A stretch of DNA of 64,000 nt from Rathayibacter caricis DSM 15933 (GCF_003044275.1 NZ_PZPL01000001.1:1922001-1986000), one strand, 5' to 3'. Numbered from the stretch's first letter, positions 1 through 8,223 are shown. Made by a program: numbers and translations. Notes: a model not told the origin generated them from the sequence alone.

Positions 1-432
1 GTGCATCCACCACGAGTAGCTGATGCCGACGAAGAGGTTCGCGAGGGTGCGCCCCGCGACGTCGTTGGCCTTGCCCGACTCGAACACCTGACGGTGCGAG
101 GCCTCGTGCGCGAGGAACGCGAACTGGGTGAGGACGATGCCGAGGGCGGCGGCCAGCAGGAGCTGGAACCAGGAGTCGCCCAGCAGGACGAAGCCGGTCA
201 CGATGCCGCCGAGGGCGAGCACCAGCACGGCGAACATCGTGTAGTAGAAGCCGGTTCTGCGACGGAGCAGGCCCGCGTCGCGGACGGTGCTGAGCAGGCC
301 GGAATACTCGGTGGTGGGGTTGATGCGGCCGTCGGCGCGCGGACGCGTCCGGACGACGCGAGAGACGGGCTTCGCCTCGCTGCCGCTCTGGGCGGTCGAG
401 CCGCCGTCGGACAGGGTGGTGGGAACGCTCAC
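1..432 (-). CDS. Fatty acid desaturase, N-terminal part (cut by window edge)
   Basis: This is the first 144 codons of a membrane di-iron fatty acid desaturase; the rest lies beyond base 1. The GTG start at 432 is preceded by a weak GAGG-type ribosome site. After about 45 soluble residues come hydrophobic segments (FYYTMFAVLVLALGGIV and LLLAAALGIVLTQFAFLA) and then the first histidine box HEASH (FLAHEASHRQVF), which in this family supplies iron ligands; the remaining boxes would be outside the window. The family introduces double bonds into acyl chains and acts in the cytoplasmic membrane. Family is clear; the position of desaturation cannot be told. Confidence 0.88.
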   Translation of the reverse strand, partial: MSVPTTLSDGGSTAQSGSEAKPVSRVVRTRPRADGRINPTTEYSGLLSTVRDAGLLRRRTGFYYTMFAVLVLALGGIVTGFVLLGDSWFQLLLAAALGIVLTQFAFLAHEASHRQVFESGKANDVAGRTLANLFVGISYSWWMH

Positions 433-701
433 GGGGTGCCTCGTTCTTTCGGGGCGGCCATCGGCGTCGACGGCCTCGTGGAGAGCGACCCCCGACTCGG
501 CCTCGTGAGGCACGGCCCGGTCCGCTCCTGGTTCACCACGCCGGTAGGGGCCGGTCGTGGCGTGCGGCGACCGGTTTCTTGGGCTACCTCTTCGAAGACT
601 ACGGGCAGGGGGTGCCCACCGCACCATGAGGATTGCCAGCCTTCGCGAACGGTACGACGGCGCGGCGGCCGCGATCGCGACCGCCGCGCCGATTCCGGCG
701 C

Positions 702-1439
702 TCAGGAACCGATCGAGTCCTGCGGGCGTCCGGACTTGAGCGCCGCGAGGCGCGCCTCGACCTCGGTCATCTCGCCGAGGTCCTCGAGCGACTCGAACTG
801 GGCGTCCAGGCTCGAGGAGGCCAGCTCCTCCGCACCGCGCACGCGGGCCTCCTCGCGGCGGATCTTCTGCTCGAAGCGGCTCACCTCGCTGGTCGGGTCC
901 ATGATGTCGATGCTCTTGATCGCGTCCTGGACCTGCGACTGCGCCTCGACGGTCTTCGAGCGGGCGATGAGCTCGTCACGCTTGGACGAGAGCTGGTTGA
1001 GCTTCTCGCGCATCTGGTTCAGGCCCGACTTGAGCTTGTCGACGACCTCGGTCTGCGAGGCGATCGTCGGCTCGGCGTCCTTCGCCTCCTTCTCGGACTG
1101 GATCTGGCGCTGCAGCGCGACCTTGGCCAGGGCGTCGAACTTGTCGGCGTCGCCGGTGCTGCTGGAGGTGCGCAGGTCGTCGGCCTTGCGGCTCGCCGCG
1201 AGCGCCTTGGCGCCCCACTCCTGCGCGTTGTCGACGTCCTCGCGGTAGTCGTCCTCGAGCAGGCGCAGGTTGCCGATGGTCTGCGCGATGGCGGCCTCGG
1301 CGTCGCGGATGCTCTCGGTGTAGTCGCGCACCATCTGGTCGAGCATCTTCTGCGGGTCCTCGGCCTGGTCGAGGAGCGCGTTGATGTTCGCCTTCGCGAG
1401 CTGCGCGATGCGTCCGAAGATGGACTGTCTCTGGGCCAT
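702..1439 (-). CDS. pspA: PspA/IM30 family membrane-stress protein
   Basis: A 245-residue all-helical protein with no signal or membrane segment. The N-terminus (MAQRQSIFGRIAQLAKANIN) is the typical amphipathic PspA start, followed by DQAEDPQKMLDQMVRDY and long heptad-rich coiled coil to about residue 215. PspA/IM30 proteins bind and stabilise stressed cytoplasmic membrane as ESCRT-III-like polymers. An AAGGAG ribosome site precedes the ATG. It lies 53 bases downstream of the TPM-domain gene on the same strand and is probably cotranscribed with it. Family assignment is firm; the partner system is inferred from position. Confidence 0.93.
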   Translation of the reverse strand: MAQRQSIFGRIAQLAKANINALLDQAEDPQKMLDQMVRDYTESIRDAEAAIAQTIGNLRLLEDDYREDVDNAQEWGAKALAASRKADDLRTSSSTGDADKFDALAKVALQRQIQSEKEAKDAEPTIASQTEVVDKLKSGLNQMREKLNQLSSKRDELIARSKTVEAQSQVQDAIKSIDIMDPTSEVSRFEQKIRREEARVRGAEELASSSLDAQFESLEDLGEMTEVEARLAALKSGRPQDSIGS

Positions 1440-1492
1440 GCTGTCTCTCCTTGCGTCGTGGGATGTCGTGTCGATCAGAGGTGTGAGAACTC

Positions 1493-3583
1493 TCAGAAGC
1501 GGCCGCCGCCGCCGCGGCGTCCGCCGCCGCCACGGGAGCCGCCGCCGAAGCCGCCGCCGCTCGAGCGGCGGGAGGAGCCGCCGAAGCCGCCGCCCGACGA
1601 GCCGCCGAAACCGCCGCCGAACCCGCCGGAGCGGTAGCCGGAGCGGCGCCCGCCGCCCAGCAGCGACTCGACGAGGATCCCGCCGAGGAACGCCCCGGTG
1701 GTGTTCCCGCCGTAAGGGCTGCCCACGGCGGTCGGCGACGCGTACCGGCTCGTGTCCGAGCGGGCCTGCTGCAGGGCGTCCTGGGCCAGTGCGGAGGCGC
1801 GCTGCGCCGAGGCCAGCGCCTCGCGCGGGTCGGTCGGCGCGATCTGCGCCGCGTACTCGGAGGCGCGGACCGCCTCCGTCAGCCGGGTGCGCGCGAGCGA
1901 GCCCACGGCCCCGCGCCGGGCGGCGATGAAGTCCTCGGCGGCCGAGACGCGGCTCCGCGCGGTCGTGAGCTCGGCCGCGAGGGCGGCGCGCTCGCGCTCC
2001 CGCTGGGCCTGGGCGTCGCGGTAGCCGCCGACGGCCGCGTCGATCACGGCGTCGGCCGACGAGAGGGTGGCGAACAGGGCCAGCGGATCGTGCGGGCGTA
2101 CAGCGGCAGCGCGCTCCACCTGAGCGAGGGACGCCTCCGTCTGTGCGATCGCGGCGCCCATGTTCTGCGCGAGGGCAGCGGTGGTGGGATCCGACGCGTC
2201 GGCCGAGGCGGCGAGCGTGCGGCCCTGGGCGACGTCGGCGCGGATCTCGGCGAGGCGCGCGGCGAGGGTCGCCTCGGCCTCGCGCAGGTCGGCGGCGCGG
2301 GTCGCGACCGCGTCGAGCAGGCCGGACGCCTGCTCCGCCGCCTGCTGCCCCGAGCGCAGCAGAACGGCCGCGCGCCCGGTGTCACCGGCGGTGAGGGCCT
2401 CGCGAGCGCCGTCGACGCCGTCACGGGCGAAGCGGAGTCGGTCCTCGGCCTGGTCGGCGTCGTCCTCGACGTCGTCGATCGCGGAGGGGGAGTAGGAGAC
2501 GGCGAGCTCGCCGAGGATCGCGCGCGTCGGCGCGATGCGGACCGCGACCGCCTCGATGCGCGCGGCGAGCTGTACCGCCACCTCCGGAGCGTTCTTCTCG
2601 AGGTCGCGCAGCTGCTCGAACGCCTCGGCCTTCTCGTCCAGCGCCTGCTCGGCGTCGGCGCAGAGCTGCAGGATCCGGGAGTAGCCGTCGCGGCGCTCCT
2701 GGTCGGTCTCGGGCTCGGCGTCGTCGAGGCGCTGCTGCAGCCCGAAGGCCTCGCCGAGGAGCCGCTTGGCGGTCACGAGCGCCTCGCGGAACGGCCCGGT
2801 CGCGTCCGAGCCGAACTGCGCCTCCGCGAAGCCGACCTCCTGCTCGCTGGTGCGCACGGCGTCGTCGGCGTGCACGAGAGCGGATCCGGCGCGGGTGGCG
2901 AGCTCGTCGATCGAGGCCTCGACGGCCTCCGCGGCCTTCCGGCGGCGCGAGCGGCGGACGAGGAGGAGGATCACGATGCCCAGGACCACGAGGACGGCGA
3001 GGACCGCGAGGACGATCGTCGCTCCGCGACCGAGGGACTCGCCGGCGGTCGGCGCGTCGAGGCGCTCGCCGATGCCGTCCGCCGCGGCCACCGCCGCTCC
3101 GGCCCAGTCGCCCTCGACGAGCTGCGGTTCGATGTCGTCGCTCTCGAGCGACGAGAGCTGCGCGTCGTCGAGCGCGAAGCCGTCGGCGACCGAGACCTGG
3201 TACTGGCGGGCGCCGACCGCGACCGCGAGGAGGACGTCGTCGTCGCCGAGCCCGTTCAGCTCCGCGGTCGCGTCGGCCCAGCGCTCGTCGCCCGAGACGC
3301 CGGTGAAGCTGTCGACGTACGCGACGAACAGCTGGACGCGGTGCTGCTCGTACAGGCGCGACGCGGCCTGCTCGATCTCCGCGGCCTCACCCGGTGCGAG
3401 GGCCCCGACGGAGTCGAGGACGGGGGAGGAGCCGAGGGTCGCCGGGTCCTCGGCGACCGCGGCGGGGGCCCCGGCGAGCACGGCGGCGGCGGCCACGAGC
3501 AGGGCCACGACCGTGCAGAGGAGCGGACGCCCGGCGGCGGAGCGCTCACGGACGTCGGACCGGTGGTTCGCTGTCGCGGTCAT
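1493..3583 (-). CDS. TPM-domain membrane protein with Gly/Ser-rich tail
   Basis: A 696-residue envelope protein. Order of parts: Sec signal peptide (about residues 1-45, ending AAVAED), an extracytoplasmic TPM domain (about 50-180; SVGALAPGEAAEIEQAASRL), one membrane helix (about 193-213, VLAVLAVLVVLGIVILLLV) and a basic stop-transfer RRSRRRK. A long alanine/glutamate-rich helical, coiled-coil-like region follows, then a tail of GGGFGG/SSGGG repeats ending GGRF. The ATG at 3583 is chosen because AAGGAG lies ten bases upstream and the signal peptide begins there; the longer open frame has no support. The downstream gene is pspA, so a membrane-integrity role is likely but inferred. Confidence 0.82.
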   Translation of the reverse strand: MTATANHRSDVRERSAAGRPLLCTVVALLVAAAAVLAGAPAAVAEDPATLGSSPVLDSVGALAPGEAAEIEQAASRLYEQHRVQLFVAYVDSFTGVSGDERWADATAELNGLGDDDVLLAVAVGARQYQVSVADGFALDDAQLSSLESDDIEPQLVEGDWAGAAVAAADGIGERLDAPTAGESLGRGATIVLAVLAVLVVLGIVILLLVRRSRRRKAAEAVEASIDELATRAGSALVHADDAVRTSEQEVGFAEAQFGSDATGPFREALVTAKRLLGEAFGLQQRLDDAEPETDQERRDGYSRILQLCADAEQALDEKAEAFEQLRDLEKNAPEVAVQLAARIEAVAVRIAPTRAILGELAVSYSPSAIDDVEDDADQAEDRLRFARDGVDGAREALTAGDTGRAAVLLRSGQQAAEQASGLLDAVATRAADLREAEATLAARLAEIRADVAQGRTLAASADASDPTTAALAQNMGAAIAQTEASLAQVERAAAVRPHDPLALFATLSSADAVIDAAVGGYRDAQAQRERERAALAAELTTARSRVSAAEDFIAARRGAVGSLARTRLTEAVRASEYAAQIAPTDPREALASAQRASALAQDALQQARSDTSRYASPTAVGSPYGGNTTGAFLGGILVESLLGGGRRSGYRSGGFGGGFGGSSGGGFGGSSRRSSGGGFGGGSRGGGGRRGGGGRF

Positions 3584-3785
3584 CGCGCACACTCCTTCGT
3601 CGTTCGCCTCCCGAGTGTAGACAGGGCGGTCGACGAGGAGCAGGGAGCGATCGCCGCGGAGCGCGTCCGCCGCCCGTGGCGGATGGGAGAACGCCGGGAG
3701 ACGGAATGCGCTCGTCACCGCCGCGGTTCCCCTCCGCGGTGCGACTGCTGGTCGCGCCCGCCCGACCCCTGACGAAAGGCCCTCC

Positions 3786-4862
3786 GTGGATCCCTTCTCC
3801 CCCCTCACCGCCGGTGACCTCGAACTCCCCAACCGCGTCGTCATGGCGCCGATGACGCGCCTGCGCGCCGACGAGAAGGGCGTCCCCGGCGCCCTCATCG
3901 CCGAGCACTACGCCCAGCGCGCGAGCCTGGGACTGATCATCAGCGAGGGAGTGTTCCCCAGCGCCGAGTCCAAGGGCTACGCCGGGCAGCCGGGCATCGA
4001 GACCGCCGAGCAGGCCGAGGGCTGGCGCGTCGTCGCCGACGCCGTGCACGCCGCCGGTGGCCGCATCGTCATGCAGATCATGAACGCGGGCCGTGTCTCG
4101 CACACCGCGATCACCGGCACCGACCGCATCGTCGCTCCCAGCGCCATCGCGATCGACGGAGAGGTCCGCGTCCCCGGCGACGACAAGGCCCGCTTCCCGG
4201 TGCCGCACGCGCTCACGACCGAAGAGCTCGCCGTCGTGCGCGACGAGTTCGTCGCCGCCGCCCGCCGCGCGGTCGACGCCGGCTTCGACGGCGTAGAGGT
4301 CCACTCGGCCAACGGCTACCTGCTGCACGAGTTCCTCTCGCCGGTCTCGAACGTGCGCACCGACGCCTACGGCGGGAGCCCCGCCGCGCGCGCCGCGTTC
4401 CCGATCGAGGTCACCCGCGCGATCGCCGACGAGATCGGCGCCGGCCGCGTCGGCATCCGCATCTCGCCGAGCCACAACATCCAGGACGTCCTCGAGACGG
4501 ACGCCGACGACGTGCGCGCCACCTACGAGGCCCTCGTCGACGGACTCGCGCCGCTCGGACTCTCCTACCTGAGCGTCCTGCACGCCGAGCCCGCGGGCGA
4601 GCTGGTGCAGGACCTCCGCTCGCGCTTCGGCGGCGTCCTGATCGCGAACAGCGGCTTCGGATCGCCGACCACGCGCGACGAGGTCCGCTCGCTGATCGCC
4701 GACGGCCACGCCGACGCCGTCGCGGTGGGCCGTCCGGTGATGGCCAACCCCGACCTCGTCGAGCGCTGGCAGGGCGGACACCCCGAGAACGAGCTCGACC
4801 AGGCCACCGTCTACGCGAGCGGCGCCGAGGGCTACACCGACTACGAGCGTCTCTCGGCGTAG
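3786..4862 (+). CDS. Old Yellow Enzyme family alkene reductase (NemA-like)
   Basis: A 358-residue soluble FMN TIM-barrel oxidoreductase of the N-ethylmaleimide reductase branch, which reduces activated C=C bonds with NAD(P)H. Visible family features are MAPMTRLR near residue 20, QIMNAGRVSH (about 97-106), the substrate-binding pair H173/N176 with Y178 in HSANGYLL, NVRTDAYGGS after residue 188, and the phosphate-binding end GHADAVAVGRPVMANPDL. The usual QIMHVGR reads QIMNAGR and the position after HSANGYLL is His-Glu rather than the common Asp-Gln. The GTG at 3786 follows an AAAGG ribosome site. Physiological substrate unknown. Confidence 0.92.
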   Translation: MDPFSPLTAGDLELPNRVVMAPMTRLRADEKGVPGALIAEHYAQRASLGLIISEGVFPSAESKGYAGQPGIETAEQAEGWRVVADAVHAAGGRIVMQIMNAGRVSHTAITGTDRIVAPSAIAIDGEVRVPGDDKARFPVPHALTTEELAVVRDEFVAAARRAVDAGFDGVEVHSANGYLLHEFLSPVSNVRTDAYGGSPAARAAFPIEVTRAIADEIGAGRVGIRISPSHNIQDVLETDADDVRATYEALVDGLAPLGLSYLSVLHAEPAGELVQDLRSRFGGVLIANSGFGSPTTRDEVRSLIADGHADAVAVGRPVMANPDLVERWQGGHPENELDQATVYASGAEGYTDYERLSA

Positions 4863-4870
4863 TCGTACCG

Positions 4871-4914
4871 ACGACGAAGGCCCGCTCCCCGTGCAGGGGG
4901 CGGGCCTTCGTCGT
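4871..4914. terminator. Bidirectional hairpin terminator
   Basis: Nearly perfect inverted repeat (ACGACGAAGGCCCG...CGGGCCTTCGTCGT) with a short GTGCA loop between the convergent Old Yellow Enzyme gene and the 4923-5087 gene. The stem is about 19 bp with one bulge. Confidence 0.85.
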
Positions 4915-4922
4915 GTCCGGGA

Positions 4923-5087
4923 TCAGCCCCGGTGCTTGAGCTCGTCCTCGATCGCTGCGTCCTCCTCGGGGGAGAGCTCCTGCTCCACGTCCTCGGGGCC
5001 GGCGGTCTCGCCGATCCGGCCCTCGCCGAGCGCGCGGATCGACTCGATGTCGTCGGACAGCGAGGCGTCGTCCGGGGAGCCGCTCAC
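4923..5087 (-). CDS. Small acidic protein, unknown function (54 aa)
   Basis: A 54-residue, strongly acidic soluble ORF reading from GTG at 5087 (SGSPDDASLSDDIESIRALG... ending EDELKHRG). Its start overlaps the stop of the upstream 80-residue gene by four bases (GTGA), the same coupling seen at several other gene pairs here, and the gene ends just before a hairpin terminator. That arrangement is the main evidence that it is real. No domain was recognised. It is probably translationally coupled to its partner and may work with it. Confidence 0.7.
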   Translation of the reverse strand: MSGSPDDASLSDDIESIRALGEGRIGETAGPEDVEQELSPEEDAAIEDELKHRG

Positions 5088-5326
5088 GAGCCCGACTCGA
5101 TCTCTCCGGCCGAGACGGCCTCGGCGTACTTGCGGAGGTCCGGCCCGGGCTCGAAGTCGATGAAGCGGTCCTTCAGCCGGGCGTTGAGCTCGGCGAAGAC
5201 GTCCTCCCAGGGCTCGCCCTTCTTGCTCTGGGCGAGGTCGAGCACCGCCTCGCGGAGGACACGGTCCGAGTCCTCGAGGATCTTGCTGCGGGCTTCATCG
5301 TTCCAGCGGATGTCCTGTGCGTCCAT
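5084..5326 (-). CDS. Conserved-looking small protein, unknown function (80 aa)
   Basis: An 80-residue soluble protein (MDAQDIRWNDEARSKILEDS...) rich in charged residues and predicted helical, with a KDRFIDFEPGPDLRKYAE segment near the C-terminus. No catalytic motif was seen. The ATG at 5326 sits exactly seven bases after the last base of a TACGGT hexamer on the minus strand, so transcript and coding start probably coincide. It overlaps the following 54-residue gene by GTGA. Function not known. Confidence 0.75.
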   Translation of the reverse strand: MDAQDIRWNDEARSKILEDSDRVLREAVLDLAQSKKGEPWEDVFAELNARLKDRFIDFEPGPDLRKYAEAVSAGEIESGS

Positions 5327-5332
5327 GCTCCG

Positions 5333-5338
5333 ACCGTA
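5333..5338 (-). promoter_or_regulatory. -10 hexamer TACGGT, leaderless geometry
   Basis: Read on the minus strand, TACGGT ends seven bases before the A of the ATG at 5326, so the +1 base would be the start codon itself. No ribosome site lies between them. Confidence 0.55.
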
Positions 5339-5372
5339 GGCGGGGGTGCGGGGGCGACGCAGGGACTTGCGG

Positions 5373-5402
5373 AGCGCGGATCGGAGGCGTAGGCGCCGCC
5401 TC
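5373..5402. repeat. 30-bp direct repeat, copy 1
   Basis: A 30-base sequence beginning AGCGCGGATCGGAGGCGTAG is identical to 6189-6218. In this copy the right half of the palindrome is not complete, so it is a half-hairpin. The two copies have the same orientation and flank the 58-aa ORF and the GNAT gene. Confidence 0.8.
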
Positions 5403-5478
5403 AGGCCCGGCAGTGCGGATCAGGTCCCGTCTGGACCGACGTCGCCCGCCACACTTCGCCAGGGGACTCGGCTCCGCC

Positions 5479-5484
5479 TACCAT
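5479..5484 (+). promoter_or_regulatory. -10 hexamer TACCAT, leaderless geometry
   Basis: TACCAT ends eight bases before the A of the ATG at 5492, with no ribosome site between. It supports the small ORF that starts there. Confidence 0.5.
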
Positions 5485-5491
5485 TGACGGC

Positions 5492-5668
5492 ATGGCTTCG
5501 CCTCCTCTCGCCCCTCCGCTTCCGCGGGACTCCGCGGATGAGGGGGACGATGGCCTGACGGACCGCGAGCGGGACGCGTCGGCTGCTCGCTACCGAGCGG
5601 GCGCGGGCTCGCCGGTCCTCACGTCGGCCGAGCGGCGTGCTCTCGCCGCCTGGCGCCGACGCCGCTAG
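5492..5668 (+). CDS. Small basic protein, unknown function (58 aa)
   Basis: A 58-codon ORF (MASPPLAPPLPRDSADEGDD ... LTSAERRALAAWRRRR). The N-terminal half is proline- and acid-rich, and the C-terminal half is a strongly basic helix. It ends eight bases before the GNAT gene and has a TACCAT hexamer at leaderless distance from its ATG. No family was recognised. It could be a genuine leader gene of the GNAT operon or a chance ORF; the promoter geometry tips it towards real. Confidence 0.5.
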   Translation: MASPPLAPPLPRDSADEGDDGLTDRERDASAARYRAGAGSPVLTSAERRALAAWRRRR

Positions 5669-5676
5669 AGCGCGGA

Positions 5677-6165
5677 GTGGCCGTTCCGGCGGAGTGGATT
5701 CACCTGCCCGCCCTCCAGCGATTCATCTGCGCGCGCCCGGAACGAGCCGAGTTCCGAGGTGGTCGGCGCTCGTACCATCCGACTCCGTGGGCGTTGGACG
5801 TCCAATCGCACCTCAGATCGTTGCGGCTCCCTCTTCCTCCCTCGGAATCCCTCCTCGTGGACCTGGACGAGCAGGGGGAGGTGATCGCGGCGTGCCACTC
5901 CGGCTACGACAGCGACGGTGACGTTCTCCTGGTGTTCGCGATCGGAGTCCGCCCCGACCATCAGGGCGCCGGTCTCGCGATGAACCTACTCAGTCAGGTC
6001 ATCGGCTCCGTCGGTCCCGGGAGACCTGATCTCGTCGCCCGGATCGACGTCCGCAACGCACGGAGTCAACGCCTCTTCGCCGGGGCCGGTTTCGAGGACA
6101 CGGGTGCTCGATCCGGCGACGACCTCGCGCTCTGGGCGAGATCGTCGTCCGATCCGCTCGGCTAG
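5677..6165 (+). CDS. GNAT family N-acetyltransferase
   Basis: A 162-residue cytoplasmic protein with a single Gcn5-type acetyltransferase fold. The acetyl-CoA pyrophosphate-binding motif is VRPDHQGAGLAMNLLSQ (about residues 92-108), preceded by the beta-4 strand DVLLVFAIGV. A typical C-terminal segment, RNARSQRLFAGAGFEDTG, follows. The start is taken as GTG at 5677, eight bases after the 58-aa ORF; the ribosome site is weak. Substrate cannot be told from sequence. The gene and its small neighbour are enclosed by two copies of a 30-bp direct repeat. Confidence 0.82.
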   Translation: MAVPAEWIHLPALQRFICARPERAEFRGGRRSYHPTPWALDVQSHLRSLRLPLPPSESLLVDLDEQGEVIAACHSGYDSDGDVLLVFAIGVRPDHQGAGLAMNLLSQVIGSVGPGRPDLVARIDVRNARSQRLFAGAGFEDTGARSGDDLALWARSSSDPLG

Positions 6166-6188
6166 CGCGTTCTTCGTGCGGACCGCAC

Positions 6189-6218
6189 AGCGCGGATCGG
6201 AGGCGTAGGCGCCGCCTC
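6189..6218. repeat. 30-bp direct repeat, copy 2
   Basis: Identical over 30 bases to 5373-5402 and in the same orientation. Here it continues into a complete palindrome, the terminator at 6190-6228. Confidence 0.8.
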
Positions 6219-6228
6219 CGATCCGCGC
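6190..6228. terminator. Bidirectional hairpin terminator
   Basis: Perfect 15-bp stem (6190-6204 with 6214-6228; GCGCGGATCGGAGGC and its complement) and a nine-base loop, between the convergent GNAT and luciferase-like genes. Confidence 0.85.
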
Positions 6229-6231
6229 CGT

Positions 6232-7224
6232 TCACGCCAGGGCGGGCAGGACCTCGCGCTCGAACAGCTCGATCCCCGAGCGGTCGTAGGCCGCGTCCGG
6301 GAAGTAGAAGATGCCGTAGTCCATGCCGCGCGCGGCCATGTCGGCCAGGCGGTCGACGATCTGCGCGGGGGTGCCGACGGCGAGCGCGTCGGGGGAGCGG
6401 TACTCCGCCACGAAGGACGCGGCGCCCTCGGCACCGAGGAACGGGGTCACGCGCTCCTCCAGCCGCTGCAGGCCCTTCTCGACGTCGGCCTCGGTCTCGC
6501 CGATCATCACGTTGTAGTTGGCGCTGCGGGTGATCGCCGAGAAGTCGGTGCCGAGCCGCTCGCAGTGCGCTCGGAGCACCGCGCTCTTGTGGTCGAACGC
6601 CTCGGCGGCGCCCGCGAAGTTCGTGTACTGCGCGTACTGGGCCGCGATCCGCAGCGTGACCTTCTCGCCACCGCCGGCGACCCAGAGCGGGATCCCGCCC
6701 TCCTGCAGCGGCAGCGGGCGGTTGATCGCGCCGTCGACCGTGTAGTACCGCCCGTCGAGCGTCGCGGAGCCGGTGGTCCAGGCCTGGCGCATGATCTGCA
6801 CGCCCTCGTCGAGGCGGCCGAGCCGCTCGGCGATGCGCGGGAACCCGTAGCCGTACGCGCGCCACTCGTGCTCGTACCAGCCGCCGCCGATGCCCATCTC
6901 GACCCGGCCGCCCGAGACCACGTCGACGGTCGTCGCGATCTTGGCGAGGTGCATCGGGTTCCGGTACGACATGCACGTGCACATCTGGCCGAGGCGCACG
7001 CGGGAGGTCGTCGCCGCGAACGCTGCCATGAGCGTCCACGCCTCATGGGTCGCCTCGTCGGTCGGCACGGGGACGGTGTGGAAGTGGTCGTACACCCAGA
7101 TCGACTCCCAGGCGCCGGAGTCGGCGTGCCGGGCGAGGTCGTTCATGGTGCGCCACTGGTCGGCGGGGTCGATGCCGACGAGGTCGTGGCGCCAGCCCTG
7201 GGGGATGAAGAGTCCGAATCGCAT
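6232..7224 (-). CDS. LLM-class (luciferase-like) F420-dependent oxidoreductase
   Basis: A 330-residue TIM-barrel oxidoreductase of the bacterial luciferase-like superfamily. It opens MRFGLFIPQGW, the usual first strand, and carries the conserved SIWVYDHF near residue 40, RVRLGQMCTCMSYRNPMHLAK (about 93-113), the DVVSGGRVEMGIGGGWYEHE segment (about 119-138) and IPLWVAGGGEKVTLRIAAQYA (about 180-200). In actinobacteria these enzymes normally use reduced coenzyme F420, but the sequence alone does not exclude FMN. ATG 7224 is supported by a TAGGGT hexamer eight bases upstream. Substrate unknown. Confidence 0.88.
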   Translation of the reverse strand: MRFGLFIPQGWRHDLVGIDPADQWRTMNDLARHADSGAWESIWVYDHFHTVPVPTDEATHEAWTLMAAFAATTSRVRLGQMCTCMSYRNPMHLAKIATTVDVVSGGRVEMGIGGGWYEHEWRAYGYGFPRIAERLGRLDEGVQIMRQAWTTGSATLDGRYYTVDGAINRPLPLQEGGIPLWVAGGGEKVTLRIAAQYAQYTNFAGAAEAFDHKSAVLRAHCERLGTDFSAITRSANYNVMIGETEADVEKGLQRLEERVTPFLGAEGAASFVAEYRSPDALAVGTPAQIVDRLADMAARGMDYGIFYFPDAAYDRSGIELFEREVLPALA

Positions 7225-7231
7225 GCCGCCG

Positions 7232-7237
7232 ACCCTA
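7232..7237 (-). promoter_or_regulatory. -10 hexamer TAGGGT, leaderless geometry
   Basis: On the minus strand TAGGGT ends eight bases before the A of the ATG at 7224, with no ribosome site between them. Confidence 0.55.
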
Positions 7238-7279
7238 GGGCGGCCCGGGCGAGAGGTCGAGGGGGTGCGGGGGCTCCAG

Positions 7280-7285
7280 TACGCT
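7280..7285 (+). promoter_or_regulatory. -10 hexamer TACGCT near start codon
   Basis: TACGCT ends nine bases before the ATG at 7294, giving an mRNA with at most two untranslated bases. It lies back to back with the TAGGGT hexamer of the divergent luciferase-like gene, so one 55-base gap serves both genes. Confidence 0.5.
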
Positions 7286-7293
7286 TCCCAGCG

Positions 7294-8100
7294 ATGCTGA
7301 CCGACACCCTCGACCTGGGCCTCCCGATCATCCTGCTCATGGTGCTCGCTGCCTTCGCCGCAGGCTGGATCGACGCGGTGGTCGGCGGTGGCGGACTGCT
7401 CCAGCTGCCCGCGCTGCTCCTGGTGCCCGGCATCTCGCCCGTGCAGGCGCTGGCGACCAACAAGCTCGCGTCGATCTTCGGCACCACGACCAGCGCGATC
7501 ACGTTCTTCCGGCGGGCGAGGCCCGACCTGCGCACCGCACTGCCGATGGCGGCCGTCGCCCTCGCGGGCAGCTACGGAGGCGCGACGCTCGCGGGGCTGC
7601 TGCCCTCCTCCGTCTTCAAGCCGATCATCGTCGTCGCGCTGATCGTGGTCGCCGTCGTCACGATCGCGCGCCCGACGATGGGCAGCGTCACCGCGCTCAA
7701 GCACGCGGGGCGGCGGCACCTCGTGACCGCGGCGGTGCTCGGACTCGTGATCGGCTTCTACGACGGCCTGATCGGCCCCGGCACCGGCACGTTCCTGATC
7801 ATCGCCCTGATCACGGCGCTCGGCTACGACTTCCTGCTCGCGAGCGCGAAGGCGAAGATCGTGAACGTGGCGACGAACCTCGGGGCGCTGCTCTACTTCA
7901 TCCCCGGCGGGCACGTCGTCTGGGTGCTGGGCCTGTTCATGGGCCTCGCGAACGTGGCGGGTGCCTACCTGGGCTCGCGGATGGCGGTGGCCAAGGGGAG
8001 CCGCTTCATCCGGATCGCGTTCCTCGCGGTGGTCGGCGCACTCATCCTGAAGCTCGGGTTCGACGTGTGGACCGAGAACCTGGCGCCGCTGCTGGGCTGA
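7294..8100 (+). CDS. TSUP family (TauE/SafE) anion exporter
   Basis: A 268-residue polytopic membrane protein with about eight hydrophobic segments. Two homologous halves carry the family's glycine-rich motifs: AGWIDAVVGGGGLLQLPALL near the N-terminus and GFYDGLIGPGTGTFLII in the middle. SAKAKIVNVATNLGAL and a final LAVVGALILKLGFDVW also match the family. TSUP proteins move sulfite, sulfonates or related small anions across the cytoplasmic membrane. The transported ion here is not predictable and no sulfur-metabolism gene is adjacent. Confidence 0.88.
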   Translation: MLTDTLDLGLPIILLMVLAAFAAGWIDAVVGGGGLLQLPALLLVPGISPVQALATNKLASIFGTTTSAITFFRRARPDLRTALPMAAVALAGSYGGATLAGLLPSSVFKPIIVVALIVVAVVTIARPTMGSVTALKHAGRRHLVTAAVLGLVIGFYDGLIGPGTGTFLIIALITALGYDFLLASAKAKIVNVATNLGALLYFIPGGHVVWVLGLFMGLANVAGAYLGSRMAVAKGSRFIRIAFLAVVGALILKLGFDVWTENLAPLLG

Positions 8101-8153
8101 GGACCGGGCTCAGGATCCGGGACCCCGGCAAGGACCGGTGCCCGGTTGAGGCG

Positions 8154-8223
8154 GCAGAACCTCAGCCGGGAGGGCTCGTCAGCCGCGATGGTGCGCGACG
8201 AGTCGTTCCGGCTGAGGTTCTGC
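8154..8223. terminator. Large bidirectional hairpin between convergent genes
   Basis: A perfect 16-bp inverted repeat (8154-8169 GCAGAACCTCAGCCGG with 8208-8223) encloses a second, inner 6-bp stem (CTCGTC 8175-8180 with GACGAG 8197-8202). It sits between the TSUP gene and the convergent citrate-type transporter. Confidence 0.8.

Noticed and set aside
626..739. Short ORF MRIASLRERYDGAAAA...
   Set aside because: It overlaps the end of pspA, has no ribosome site or hexamer at leaderless distance, and shows no recognisable pattern.
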